Shown here: positions 1 to 24,769 of the stretch, piece after piece
Position numbering within the stretch: position 1 is the first letter of the stretch
Layout of the letters: every line of letters starts with the position of its first letter
DNA from: Azolla caroliniana
Lineage: Eukaryota; Polypodiophyta
Assembly (NCBI GenBank): GCA_043228905.1
Contig: JBHGNT010000001.1
Coordinates: forward strand, 1,922,001-1,986,000
Direction of reading: 5' to 3'
Length of the DNA: 64,000 bases
Program-made: the position numbers and the translations under genes
The notes under the pieces: model-generated
Databases searched by the model: none
What the model saw: the letters and a program-made list of their open reading frames with translations, nothing else
Told to the model about the DNA's origin: nothing

Positions 1-1299
1 ATATTTGACCTTCAAAGACAATAATAGAATCTATCTATCTCTTTAAGGTTATTATATTTTCTTCCACAATATTGAGCCAATTTATCTTCTTCTTTTCGAA
101 AATAATATATATTGATATTTTAATAACTCTCTTCTCTAAAGATTAGGCATCCTTCATTTCTACGTATAGCCAAGTTCCAAAAAATTTGATTTTCATAAAT
201 TACCTTTACATTACTCCATTTTCTATAATATGAGTTAAGCATATCTTTTACCTTTTACATATCTTTTCACACATTAAACAAATATTTTCACCTATTTCTT
301 TCTTACTCATGAATATTTGTTCGTAAGATGTGTACATGTTAGTAATTGATTTCATAAATATGGAGAACTTGTTTATGAAAGTATAGTTTGCATCTGAGCT
401 GGATACTTGATGGGTGAAGATGAATCATCAGTTAGTATATTACAAATCTCTACGCCATGATGAGGAAGAAAATATTAAAACTTGGGACGCAATTATGTGA
501 AAGTAGTGGACAATATTGCACCTTGTGTCACAACCAATAAGGAGTGCTCATCAACATGCATGTACAATGGTTGCATTTGTTAGGTGTAAGTAAATCATTA
601 AGGTTTAGATTTGTTCTATAAACTATTAATTAGATACACCAGCACCATGAATGTCCTTTCTTCTAGTTAGAAAGAGCGATGGAGAATATACTGCAAAGGT
701 CCATAACTCCTTGTGATTTTTGGTCCTTGATGGCACAAACAATTTGGGAAGACTTCACAATTTATCACAAACCAGAGAGAATGAGCAATATATTAACTTC
801 GTATATGAGAGAGAAACAACTGATGAGATCGTATGAGAGATTACATTTGAAAACATTGCCCCGTCTCATACAACTAAAAATATATGAAATGAAACAGGAA
901 CATATTCAAAAATAACATAATGGACCTATAGAACTAATAAATATACATCCTTTCCAATAAACTTTAATCTGTCATCAATATACATCTCAAGGAAGGCCAT
1001 AATCAAGTTAAAGAACTAAAAAAAGTCCACTCTTTCCACTAAACTCCAATGCATCATCAATATTGAAGCACAAGGTAAATCGATGTTCATTTACAAAATT
1101 ATGAAATTTTCGGTTTCTTAAGTTGGTGGGCATTCTGGTTAGACAAACCAGACCAAAGTTTTAACAAAATGTACGTTCAAAATGAAATGTATACATATAT
1201 GTACAGCCAAAATGAAGAATATGCACCTTAATGGTGTTCATTTCAAACACTGTTAATGACAAATATTAGTGATGATTACAAAATTTCTCCATTTACCTT
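1..1299. other. Intergenic / downstream flank of PARP1
   Basis: AT-rich sequence beyond the PARP1 stop codon. It should include the PARP1 3' untranslated region, but I cannot fix a polyadenylation site. The open frames here are short and show no recognisable family motif. I see no RNA gene or transposon end. Confidence 0.6.
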
Positions 1300-13266
<11,967 letters not shown>

Positions 13267-13284
13267 GAGGACTGCAACCAACCA

Positions 13285-13294
13285 ACCCTAAACC
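13285..13294 (+). promoter_or_regulatory. Telo-box-like element in the PARP1 5' leader
   Basis: ACCCTAAACC, read on the plus strand, lies 19 bp upstream of the PARP1 start codon. It contains a full plant telomeric unit (CCCTAAA). Telo boxes are known in promoters and leaders of many plant housekeeping and cell-cycle genes. Function here is inferred. Confidence 0.45.
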
Positions 13295-16034
13295 TCTTGC
13301 TGTCTCGCTGCTCTCCTCCCACAGCAACTTCAACAAGAAGATTTGTCTCTTCTGTTGTATGTTCAAAACACTTCTGCCTGCCTCTTCTTCTTCTTTTCAC
13401 TCTCTTTCTCTCTCTCTCTGGAAGCCTCTGTTTTGGCCCTCACACACAGCACTATACCTAAATTTAGATACATAGATAGACAGAAACATCAACATTTGAG
13501 TGTTACAAATTATTTGTTTGTTTTTGAAGCCTCTCTTTTGTGCTCTCGCAATAATGTAGCTACATTTGGAGAGATTTACAGCTATTTGTAACTCTCCCAC
13601 TATTGAGCAATAAAACTTCCAAGGTAATGGTTATATATGTGATCATTTGAATGATGTTACAAGCTCCGCCCGCCGTATTTGGTTTTGTTTTCTTTCCTCT
13701 CTATTTTATTATCATCAAGTTGTCCGGCATTTTCCATTGCTCTAGTCTCTTTGAATTGAATTTCAGCAATACCTAGACTCACTTTGCCAAATAAACTCCA
13801 GGTTTTGTGAGTATTCAAATTGTGGGTATTTTTTGTATACTCTTTGCGCTATGTTTTAATGTCAATTAGTTGTCTTCATAGTTCCCTTTCCTCAACTTAA
13901 TCATTGTCCTAGACATTTGCTAGATTTGGACATTCCAAGTTTATGTGCATGAAATAATCATTGGTCTTAATACCCTTGAAATCAAGTTGGATGGTTTTTA
14001 ATTCCTTGTTTGCTAGGGTGGATCACAAATCTCGCCTTGGGACATAGTCCTCCTACCTTCACCTTTACATCTTGTGTGTGCTCTCGCCATCCCATTCATA
14101 TGATAATAAGCTCTTGTTCCCCTCCTTCAGTAATTTTGTAAGTGGTCACCCCAACCTCTAATGCATATGCCCTACCGCAATACTCTCTCACTTACATAAG
14201 ATAGATCTAAATTTTAAGGCTAGATGTATGTTCATTTGCTTGAGGATGTGTTTTGTTTATGCGTACTTATGGACCTACGGTATAAACTTTTGATTTCATC
14301 CATTATCGTGCTATGATGTGTGTGTGCAAACTTCGAAAAGTGAATGCTAGACACCTCTAGATATTGTATGTACGCACTTTAATCCTCCAACCATGTGATT
14401 AGCTTGAACTCAATAAACTATGAATAGGTGAGGAGGTCATATGGAAAATTTCTATTTTATTAGAATGAATTTCATTATTTTGTCCATGGTCCTCCATGCT
14501 CACAAATCTCCATCATGTACATGTTTTATATCAACTATCATCGCTTATATCCGTCTACATGCATACAACATATATGTATCCATGTGCATGTTCACAATAC
14601 TAGATATATTAGTAGCATTTGAAAGAAAAAAAGAGGGCATATTTTAGAGAAATGTGTCACTCTAATCTCTATAAAACTCTCTTCAATCAATCCCTCGTAC
14701 TATTTTGAGAAGCCTAGAATGAAAAGTTATGGTAAAGCTATATTTTTAGGATGAAAACATGCTGTGATACTTTTTGATCAAAAGTGATTGGTAACTTTCA
14801 AATATAAATAAGGAAGCGTTCTTTTGTCTAAACTAGAGTTTACCAATCATGATGTTTTGCTTATACAACCAATATACCAGCATTCCTACACCATCCAAGA
14901 AATCATTGTCATCAAGATTCAAGCGTATTGATTCTTCTCCCCCTCCACTCTAATTCTTATACATGAATACATCCACAAGTTAGAAACAGTGCATTCACAA
15001 GTGTTTATTAATACATGAGTTTGGCGCATTGAAAAATAATGTCTCACCAAGTAAACTAAATACCCAGCTAGACTAGCTAATCGAAGAAATATTTCTAAAT
15101 TCTACATCAACTCCTTAGACTTATTCATGATTTTTGTCTCACTTGCTTGGTGGTTAGCTATTTTTCATTTTATTATATACATAGTAAAGTATTTTAATTA
15201 TTAATTTTATATGAGGAAACTTGTTAAAGTCTAGATTATATGTTTATGCCCATTTATGCTCACATATTTAAGAATGTCATAAAAACTTAGACAATTCTCT
15301 TTATATTACAATCTAATGGCTTGTAAAACAATTTATTTTTTGGAGTATTATTCTGAGACACTTGATTGAGCTCAAAGGGATGTAAGCATTTAGAGTTCAT
15401 GCAATTTTATGGTAGAGACTACAAAAAGTCTTTGATTGAGGGCATCAACATTAGAATATGAAGTATGAAAATAAATGAAAAGTATAAGCAAGTATAATTT
15501 CTTTAATCTCTTCAATTATTGCATGATGATGAGATAGACAAAAGTTATACGTTTCTCACAAAATCGTCATTGAGGTTGCATATGCTTTCTTCCAGACATT
15601 GTGAATGCTGTTTTTTAGTCTCTTACATACAGTTTCTTTGTAACTTTTGTGAATCCACGTGTCGATTAGCCTTGTTGAACACTTTTGGGCATCCTTGACC
15701 AAGTTAGGTTAGATTTTCTCCATATGATTAGAATATAAGTTGTGTAAGTCTCATATAAGTTTTTAGTTATGATAAAATTTCCCATACACTCCTTAAATCA
15801 CAAATACTTGTGCTAAACGTTAGAAAATCTTAGAAGGCTTTGATTTTTATCTTGAAAACGATAACATTCAGAAACTCAAGATAAAAACTTGTGTCCCTCA
15901 AACCAACGTATACATATGATCATTGATTTATCTTGGTTTGCAATGTTTTCAAGGGCTAGGCAGTTAGAGAAGTTTCTAGTTGAAGCTACAATTGATGGAT
16001 GAATCATAATATCCCAATGTCTATGTTATGTTGG
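13295..16034. other. Intergenic: PARP1 upstream region and AHL downstream region
   Basis: Contains the PARP1 promoter (CT-rich near 13380-13430) and, further on, AT-rich spacer and the AHL 3' flank. No coding exon of a recognisable family, RNA gene or transposon terminus was seen. Confidence 0.6.
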
Positions 16035-17993
16035 TCAACCTTCATGCACTCCATGTGATCGTGTGGCAATCATTTTCCCACCCTCTGGAGATTTTGGATT
16101 GCTACTATCATCGTTTCCCAAACTTTGATTAAGTAAAGGGCTCCTGAGTTTATCATTCATGGATAATTGTGGTATTGACACCTTGCCCATGTTTGAGGCC
16201 AATCCATACATTGGCAACGTTGATGACTTGGATTGCACATTAGCAGTAGTGTTACACATGAAACTACCTACAACTACTTGAACTGGACTAGCAGCTATTA
16301 ACATCCCTGCAACACCTCCCCCCATAACTCTTCCATCAGGTCCAGCAAGAGAGACACTGAGCCCACCTGTTCGACTTCGAGCTCCGCTAGAATCCGTCAC
16401 CAAGAAGGATCCGGAAAGTGAAAGTATCTCGAATCGCCCCTGATAGATGCCACCCAAATACAAACAAAAAAACATTGTTAAGGAGATAATAAACCTTGAC
16501 ATGCTTGCCCTGAGAATTAACAATAGAAAATCTAATATGTTACAAAGGAGAGTAAAGGAACAAACCTAGAAAATATAAACACACTATCTAATGACACGAA
16601 CCTAGAAAAATAATAGATAAGGTATAGTTTTCATAGAAAAAGGTCTTTCTCGGATCTTACCTCATAAGTAACAGCACCCCCGGATATCAACAATTGTCGA
16701 AGGGTCACATTTGAGATGGCACCATTTGCCGAGAGGATACAAATTGCACGAGATCCTTGTTGGGAGAAGGACAAGATTCTAGCTGCAACATCCTATAATT
16801 TAAAGAATCAAGCTTATGAATATTTCTCGCTCCCTTGAACTCAATGTTTATATATTTAAATTACCAAAAGCCTTACAAACCAATGGGACGACCAAAAGAC
16901 CTAAACCTTCTATAATATTTTTTGCAAGCAATAACTCAATTGTATATATTACCTCTCCAGTATTAATTGTGATGGCGTGAGGAGTGAAACCACTCCCAAT
17001 TAATCCAGACATATATTCACTTGCCAACCCTGAGAATAAGGAAAGATCTTTTAGAACGCTTTATATACAAACCCAAACATTAACCTTAATGCAAACGCCA
17101 ACATAAACACAAGCATGAGCAATGACATCAACCTTCATGTTACACAAAAAAATAATTCCAAATGTTTTAGACATTTTAGCATGTTGGAAAGGCCCATTTT
17201 TGCTCAAGTTTCCTTATAATGCCCAACTTTATGAACATTCGTAGACGAGTTGAAGCATACCTACGGTAATCGCCTTAGGGTCAAGGGCAAAATCTACTAT
17301 TTAGTTAGGTCTGATCCCCATGTTGTACGAAGCTAGGCATGCTCCATCTTGCCCACATAAGGTCATAACATTAAGTGCTTAATCCTCCCCATGTATGTCA
17401 ATTAAATAAATAAATATATTGTGTAGATAACATTAAGTGCTTAATCTTCCCGATGGAAGAACATCCAAAACATGTCGTATAGATAAATATATAAATAAAT
17501 AAGTATATATATAGAATAGAACTAGTAAACACAAACTCTTTTTACCTAATGAGCCCATTTGTTGTTTCTTGCTAGACCCAAGAGGTCTTCCCCGGCCTCT
17601 CCTTTGGGATGATGGTAATGAGGTGGGGCTTAAAGCTTGAGGAATGAACCCCTTGATAGTGATTGCAACCGTGCCATCTTGCCCATACTTGCGTGGCCTT
17701 CCACGCTTCTTCTTCATGGTATCAGGAACTCCAGAAGAATGCACGCCCCTTAAATGTCTAGCCAAAGAATGCCCATCGGCCGGGTGTGAAACCACATGGT
17801 GGTGTGTCCCCATTTCTTGCATGTATGGAGGAGGAGGGGTGGACATAATGGGCGTGGCTGCGATAGTGCCTCCGGTCGATGAGTGTGTTTCTTCATCGTT
17901 GTTGTTTCGAGTGTGAAAGCCAGTGTTGAAGGACCCACTATTCACACCTTGTGTCCCTGGTTCTGGATGACCCATGGCCTCCTTGATTTCCAT
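16035..17993 (-). CDS. AHL: AT-hook motif nuclear-localized (AHL) protein, two AT-hooks plus PPC domain, 4 exons
   Basis: DNA-binding nuclear protein of the plant AHL family; members bind AT-rich or matrix-attachment DNA and form PPC-domain trimers that modulate transcription. Exons in transcript order: 17993-17546, 17029-16953, 16792-16661, 16439-16035, all GT-AG with matching phases, giving 353 codons. AT-hook 1 has the core R97-G-R-P100 followed by RKYG; AT-hook 2 has R134-G-R-P137 within RRGRGRPLGSSKKQQ. The PPC/DUF296 domain begins near residue 163 (SGFTPHAITINTGE), continues through FSQQGSRAICILSANGAISNVTLRQ in exon 3, and ends in exon 4 with GRFEILSLSGSF, RSRTGGLSVSLAGPDGRV and SPVQVVVGSF. 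Two different hooks upstream of PPC and the presence of introns fit a type II AHL. The N-terminus is rich in Pro, His, Ser and Gly; the C-terminal tail after PPC (about 80 residues) is low complexity. ATG 17993 is the first ATG in the frame; a second Met follows at codon 7, and the true start could be either. I cannot assign it to a single Arabidopsis orthologue. Confidence 0.95.
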
Positions 17994-18131
17994 GCACAAC
18001 TACTTTCTTTCTTAAGGGAAATAAACCCTACCATGGAACCCTCCTCTTGCCATCCAACAATCTTGTTTGTGTCTTTTTGCTAAATGCCTCATTGTTCATC
18101 GTTGAAGAAGTTGTTGTGCAAGTTTCCTTTG

Positions 18132-18275
18132 CTTAGGGCTTAGGGTACAGGATGATAGGGGTTTTAGCATGTAGGGTTGGGGTTTGGGTTCTTAGGGTTA
18201 AGGTGTTTAAGAATTTAGGGTTAGGATTCTTAGGGTTACGAGCGTAGATTCTAGGGTTGGTAATTTTAGGGTTAA
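18132..18275. repeat. Cluster of degenerate telomere-like (TTTAGGG) repeats upstream of AHL
   Basis: Within about 145 bp, TAGGG or TTAGGGTT occurs roughly ten times with irregular spacing (for example at 18133, 18140, 18171, 18192, 18216, 18230, 18252, 18266). One more lies near 18325. Relative to the AHL gene on the minus strand these read as AACCCTAA, the telo-box orientation. It is either a promoter/leader element cluster or a decayed short interstitial telomeric repeat. Confidence 0.75.
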
Positions 18276-21200
18276 TAGTTTTAGAGTCTTTTTCTAACAG
18301 CTTTTTTGTGTCTCTTGTTAGGATTTAAGACCTTAGGGTTCTGATTCTTTCTGAGGGGGTAGGATTTTGCAGACTCCTCCTCTTCTGCTTGTGTTAGGAT
18401 TCTTTTGTCTCTCTCTTTTTTTTTTTTTTTTCTATGCCTTTTTACAGTTTGATTCAGCTCGTGAAAACATGACTGCAAACCTGGTTGGTTCACCACTTTT
18501 CTGCTCAATTCCTCCGTTGAAGGTCCTGAATGAATATACATGACAAAAATGCGCAACAAATTTTAAAAAAAGAATTTAATGCTCAAATTACTATAACATT
18601 ATTCAGATAATTGGCCAAAAATCAAGATTTCTCAACAGATGAAGGAGAAATAAAGCTAAAATTCCTGCAGCAATCAGACAATTGGGGCAGGTTAATCTCT
18701 CTGCATTTAAGGCATAAATGGGTTTACAAGTGAGAAAATAGGATGAATTTTATTAATCGGAGTAGATAACAATGTCAAGAATTTGGTTCTATAAAAATCC
18801 TCCCAAATTAGCACACATAATTAGACGAAACATAAAATAATAGTAATTGAAATCAAGGTTAAAATTGAGGGAAGTGGATAATGAAAAAAAATCAATCAAT
18901 GAATAAACTGCTTCTCTCTTGTAGAAGGCGGCATGCGATATAAATCGGAATTATGGACTTCTTTTCGGCCCTAGAGTTACCTGATATTTTTCTTCAGCAG
19001 ATAATCAGGGGGAATGATATACAGAAAATTTGGGCTGCAAAAATAAAACAGACTCCAAACACACAGAGCTCTGCTCCTCTGTTTTCAGATAAAACCAAAA
19101 AAACACCCAAAAGAAAAAGGGAAATCTATTTCTACCACAAGTTTTATAAACGGAGAAAAATCAAAGGAAAAATGTGGGAATTCAGCCCAAATTCATACAT
19201 ACATATGTATGTACATATGGACAGATTGTTTGATTGAAATATTTATTTCTCTTAAAAGAATATATATATATATTTGTTTGTTTTCTGTGGTAATTATTTT
19301 ACTTTTCCGCCCTTGGGAGGAACAGAGTGTTTTTTGTCTCTAGATTTGGAGGGGTGCCGCTGAATGTAGAGGGCTTTCTTTAGTTAATTAACTTAAAAAC
19401 AAAAAAAAGTTTTTAAGTTAATTGACTAAAAACAAAAAGACTCAGGAAAAAAAATAACAAAGAAGAAGAAATCGAAATCCTTGGATTAATTTAGAGGCAT
19501 TTTGGTAAAAACCTATTAATTACTATTTTCTGTTATTATTATTTCCAAAAACAATTATTTTTTATTTTTATTATTCCTTCCTCCCCAAATAAATAATATA
19601 AATAAAAACTAAATAATGACCCTTTACTCTTTCCCTTCTTTATTATTTATTATTCATTTATTTATTGAACACACGCCCTTTATGCAGCCTTCATGAAAGT
19701 AAAATAAGATATATATATATATATATATTAAAAGTAATTAAATAATAATAATAATAGTAATAAAAATGCCTCTTTTATTCGTTTTTGGCGTGGAATCAAT
19801 TTCTTACTTGGATTTATTTAAACAATTAATTAGCCATCGCTGTCCTGAAATGACAAGCGCTTCCTCAATTCCTTTTTTTCTTTTTCTTTTTCTTTTTTCT
19901 CGATGAAAATTTACTAACCATTATTTTGTCAAATTTGTTTTTTCCCCCTCTACTATTGAACAGAACATCAAAAAGGGGGAATTTTTGAACCCCAATTAAT
20001 AAAAGACAAACATAAATACATCTAAAAATATGTATACACATTGTCTGCATGGACATGTATGTATTTGTGTTTATGAATGGATGGACATGTATGTATGTAT
20101 GTATGACAAAATAATGCAATTATATCACAATTGCCATGAAGATCCACAATTCATAAACAATTTTTATAATCTAAGTTTGTGTTACAATGATCGACGAGTT
20201 GGTCGACGTTTCCTACTCCGTTGTTACACATGAGGTAGTATATTTATTAGGTGCAAACTATGCTCGCACATTACATGGACGATCTTGGCCATTTTGATAG
20301 TAACAATACATGTTGAACTCAACATATAAGAATTCCCTTTATACGCATTAAAGAAGCATGATGGTTGTAGTCATACTGTGCTATACATAACAGGTTCAAT
20401 TCTATATTGATGGTGGGTTTGAGATTATGTTAATTCCTCATAAGGCATAGTTTACTTCTTAATCAATAAATACTTTGCTATTTTAATACTACAATAATAG
20501 ATTAATAAAAGAAGTTGGTTTTACTTTAATAATAACTTCGATGTCTTAATAAGCTTGATTAGATTGATCCATGAAAGGCCAATTCCACAACATTCATTTA
20601 GATTAGATTGCTCCTTATTCAATTTCTTAATAGCTTGATCAAGTTGCACACAATTTTTTATCAAGGGGTAGTGTCTACATTTGTTAGACTACCAAATGCT
20701 ATAGATGATATAATTAGGACACCGTCACGGGTTATTTTTATATTACCTTCTTTTCCCCCCGTAACACTGAGTAAAAACGATCACATAGCCCTTTCAAACA
20801 AAAAACTGACAAAATAAATACACTTCAATCAATGATGTTTTTCTTTCCTCCAAATATGGTGTTACTTTCTTTTGTTAATTGATTTGTTTCTTTTGTAAGA
20901 TAAAATGTTGTTGTATGGAATAGCATACTCCATTGCCTCTTGTCCAAAATTCCAATTCTCTCGTCTCTTCATTCGACAATTGTATTGCTTGTTTATAGGC
21001 ATCCCATGATGTATGAGTATGTAACTCTACTAGTGATATAAGACTAATGATATAAGCAAGCATGATCCATGCATGTAATAAATTGTTCAGGTGCACTTGA
21101 ACATGTAGAAAATGGACAGACTATCTACCCAATGTTAGGCAATCGTCAAACACCTACACAAGCGCCGAGTACACGATGACCTTATAGATGATAAAACCTT

Positions 21201-21988
21201 ACTCGTCTGCGAAGTAAGCTCCAATATAAGCTATGTATTTGTTGGAATCTTCCTTTTAATGATATTCTTAAAATACTATACCACCCACAACTTCCACATT
21301 AAATTCCCTTGGCTCCATGATTTTGCAAATACAAAGGCTCATCATGTGGTGAAAATAGATTCATCTATAACGATCTAATTGAATGGTTGGTGGTGTGAAT
21401 AGATTTGAACAATAGTGGGGGCAACCCGGCTCTCATTTCATTAATGTTGCCAATGGTACAACTTTGTACAATGTGAAATGCTTATATATTGGTAAAGGGT
21501 AAGAAAAAACTTGTAGTGCGGTACCACGGTAACAAAAATTATATGCGAGTTCATTCATACTGATTAGGATGATGCACCTTACATGATACCCAACATATAA
21601 CAAGGACTTCCATTACCCATATCAGGTCTTATTATTGTATGATGATCAATCTGTTTATTCTATCCTAAATCTTATAATAATATATGTCGAAGCATTGTGT
21701 AAGATTGTGCTAAATTACAAATTCCTAATATTGTAACCATGTTGAAAATTGTTGAGTAAAGATTAATGATTTGTTATCCATGAAATGTTGCTATGAAGAA
21801 AGTCATGGCTTAATATACAACATACAAGCATTGACTTCCATGAGTTTTAGATGATAATATCCTCCCTTAACACATTGCATAGAGAATGGAAAGGGGATAG
21901 GTGAATGCGATTAATATTAGGATAGAGTTTGTTACATGGAGACTTAATTGAAACCCTAGGAGTGAAATTCAATGATAGTAAATACTTA
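18276..21988. other. Intergenic spacer between AHL and the copia element
   Basis: AT-rich DNA holding the AHL distal promoter, an (AT)n run at about 19709-19729, a T/C-rich run at 19871-19900, a near-perfect hairpin at 19382-19427 and a CATGTATG-type alternating tract at 20028-20105. No gene or RNA was recognised. Confidence 0.6.
19382..19427. repeat. Inverted repeat with 19-bp arms
   Basis: Left arm AGTTAATTAACTTAAAAAC (19382-19400), eight-A spacer, right arm GTTTTTAAGTTAATTGACT (19409-19427). The arms are complementary at 18 of 19 positions. The sequence is very AT-rich and no target duplication is obvious, so it is a hairpin-forming sequence rather than a proven MITE. Confidence 0.8.
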
Positions 21989-21993
21989 GGATC

Positions 21994-22421
21994 TGTAAAG
22001 AATCGGATATGATTCTGTGCAACAGAAGAGATGTGTGTGAGAAGTGGAGAGGAGAGGAGAGAAGAGAGACACAAGATAGATAAGAGAAAATGAAGTACTC
22101 AAGAAGAAGGTGTATATTAACAAGGAGAATATTTAATACAAAAATGTGGCATTACAAGGAGCAACAATCGACTCTTTATGAAGTAGGAGGGTGCTTTATA
22201 TAAGGTCACCCTCTCTCTTCATTAAACATCCATTCTCTCTCTAGAGCTATAGAAGCTCATGGTCATGGGAATGTGGAACTGATTAGTTATGTGTCATAAA
22301 ATATGATTCTATGACACATAGTTAATGTGTAGAGAGTAGTGGTGACTTTTGACCTTTGAGTGCTCATAGATTCTCAAAGGTGTATTCACACACTAGACTA
22401 GGTTGAGCTTAATTCTCAACA
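21994..22421 (-). repeat. 3' LTR of the copia element
   Basis: 428 bp. In element orientation it starts TGTTGAGAATTAAGC and ends CTTTACA, the canonical TG...CA termini. It shares its whole length with 26429-26904 except for the missing microsatellite block. GGATC target-site copy directly outside at 21989-21993. Confidence 0.95.
22288..22320. repeat. 33-bp inverted repeat in the 3' LTR
   Basis: Arms of 15 bp around a 3-nt centre, with one mismatch; counterpart of the perfect version at 26771-26803 in the other LTR. Confidence 0.85.
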
Positions 22422-22432
22422 CGCCCCCTCAA
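22422..22432 (-). other. Polypurine tract of the copia element
   Basis: In element orientation TTGAGGGGGCG directly precedes the 3' LTR. This is the expected plus-strand DNA priming site. Confidence 0.85.
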
Positions 22433-22479
22433 GCTCAACTTGGATCGGCTTCTTTCGGTTGATGTTCGCTTTGGACGGT

Positions 22480-24036
22480 ATCCAGTTCTCTCTTGTACTC
22501 TCCCTCAAGTTTGGCAAGTCAGGGATCGTCAATCTAAGGTCTGACATGAATTACCGATGCTTGTTGGCTCCAAGGGCTTTGGTGAAGATGTTGGTTGTTT
22601 GAAGATTCGTGTTGATGTGTTGAAGGTGGACATCTCCAGCATGAACGCACTCTCAGATGAACTGATAGTGCACTTCGATATGCTTTGTGCGTGCATGGAA
22701 CACCGGGTTTTAAGCCAGATAAATACTTCTCATGTTGTCACAGTAAAGGGGAGTCAGATCCTTGATGGGAACGCCCAGATCCTTAAGTATTCTCTTAAGC
22801 CAAACGACTTCACATGCAGCCACAACCGCGCCCTTGTATTCAGCCTTTGTGATCGAAAGAGCGACGATTGGCTGCTTCTTGCTACTCTAGGGTATTGCTC
22901 CGTTGCCGAGGGAGAAAACAAATATGGAAGTCGATCGTCGATCGGCTATGTAGCCGGCCCAGTCGGCGTTTGTATACCCCTTGAGTCGAATTGGTGTGGC
23001 TGATTTGTACAGAATGCCACAATCCATTGTACTGCTCACATATCGTAACACTCGCTTAACGCAATCCAAGTGAATATCACGTGGCTTTGCATGAATTGGT
23101 TAAGGAGACAGACCGAGTAGCTGAGGTTGCGTTGAGTGATTTTGAGATAGATGAGGCTCCCGATCAGTTGTCGATATTGAGTCGGCTCACACTCTTCCAT
23201 GCCGGAGTCGGCAACTAGCGTTAGGTTCCGATCGAGAGGGGTTACCACATACTTACACTCAGTCATCCCAAACTTGTATAACAAGTTGAAGAGGTCATGT
23301 CATTGTGATATCATAATGCCGATTGGAGTCTGAATTACCTCGATACCTGGGAAGTAATAAAGCTCTTTCATGTCTGTCATCTCAAATTTGCCGGAGAGGA
23401 GGGACTTGACCTTGTTGATGTTGACTAGACTTTTACCTCGAATGACAAGATCATCCACGTATAGGATGATGACAATCATACTGCCAGAATCGCTTCTAAC
23501 ATAGAGAGAGTTGTCAGATTTAGACATTCTAAAGCCGATTTGATGAAGATACCGTGTTATCTTTGAGTGCCAAGCACGTGGTGCTTGCTTAAGGCCGTAG
23601 AGTGGCTTCTTTAATCGGCAAACGACTTTCAGATGAATGCCGGATTCGACGATGGGTGGTTGTACCATGTACACCTCCTCTTCTAATTCGCTTTGAAGAA
23701 AGGCGTTCTTGACTTCCATTTGATGGAGGTGACACCCTTTCGCCGTTGCAAGTGCAATCACGATTCACACAATCATCATCTTTGCCACCAGGAAAAGGTC
23801 TCTTCATAGTCGACTCCATGTGTTTGTGCGTATCCTTTCGCTACGAGTTGGGCTTTATAGCGGTTGACAGAGTCGTTGGCATTATACTTCAGTTTGTAAA
23901 TTCACATGTAGTCGATCGCCTTTTTGTGTGGTGAGTGGGGAACGAGATCCCATGTCTCGTTCTTGCATAGTGCCCACATCTCCTCGTTCATTGCTTTGAC
24001 CCATCGTGGATCCTTGGCTGCTTTGGAAAAAATTTC
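22480..24036 (-). pseudogene. Copia pol remnant: reverse transcriptase and RNase H
   Basis: Reading from 24036 downward, the RT begins with a KAAKDPRWVKAMNEEM block (frameshifts nearby), continues with ETWDLVP, then an open stretch at 23761-23300 with VKNAFL, LYGLKQAPRAWH and the active-site YVDD at 23461-23450. The usual catalytic Asp of the DVKNAF motif is Glu here. RNase H starts at about 23069 with the NADWAG block and runs to about 22500 with recognisable AEYK, CDN, HIEVHY and DIFTKALG blocks interrupted by several stops. The domains and their order identify Ty1/copia; the enzyme is not functional. Confidence 0.93.
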
Positions 24037-24039
24037 CGA

Positions 24040-24763
24040 TGTCGTGAGGATTTTCGGCCATGGTGAGAAAACCCAAGCGGGAGGAATAAAACAAGATGTG
24101 CAACATTGCACGTGAACTTAGGAAAATTGTAACATAGGAATAACAGACAAATGTAAGGAGGAAAAGTAAGATGTAAAGGTATAAAGGTGATGTGCACTTT
24201 GTAGATTAGAGTGAGGCACATGAAGTATGGGTGTAGGGAGTAGTGGGCATTGAGTATGTCGGTGAGAGGAGAGGGAGTTAAGACCCATCAATCTCACCTC
24301 CTAAGATCGAGGTCAAATACTCTCCTTTGAAAGAAATGGGATTTGACCACTCCTCTTTGTAATGTGCCTCACCCCTTACTACTATAAAAGTGAGTGGGGG
24401 GTCACTTTTGAGGGGCTTCCATTTTTGGGTTTCTTTGGGTTGCCATTAGGGTTTCGAAATTTTGGGTTTTAGGATCTCGTTTTAGGGGTTTCATTCGTCT
24501 TCTTCTTCTTCTTCTTCTTCTTTTTACCTATCTGGTTAGGGTTACATCTAGAGGGTTTACATTTGGCCTACCCGGCCACGATTGTAATTGGTGTGGTGCT
24601 TTCCATAATGTATCTTGTCTTGTTTAGATCTTATTCTCTTGAATCTTAATCTTTCTCTTCCTTCTCGATTGAACTCCCGAGCTTCTCTCCCTCCTCTTAC
24701 TCCCTAGTCCAAGATCCCAGTGGTCCCGTCCTATCCGACATGCACGCGCGGATTTCCACGACA
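24040..24763 (+). mobile_element. Solo LTR of a second retrotransposon, nested in the copia pol region
   Basis: 724 bp bounded by short inverted termini TGTCGTG (24040-24046) and CACGACA (24757-24763). Flanks are CCGA on the left and CCGG on the right, a target duplication with one mismatch. Copia coding similarity stops at both borders and resumes in the same frame on the other side. Internally there is a TATAAAA box at 24383-24389 about mid-length, a (CTT)n run near 24500 and no coding potential, as expected of an LTR with promoter. No second LTR or interior is present. The termini suggest a Ty3/gypsy type, but I cannot prove the family. Confidence 0.82.
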
Positions 24764-24769
24764 CCGGTT

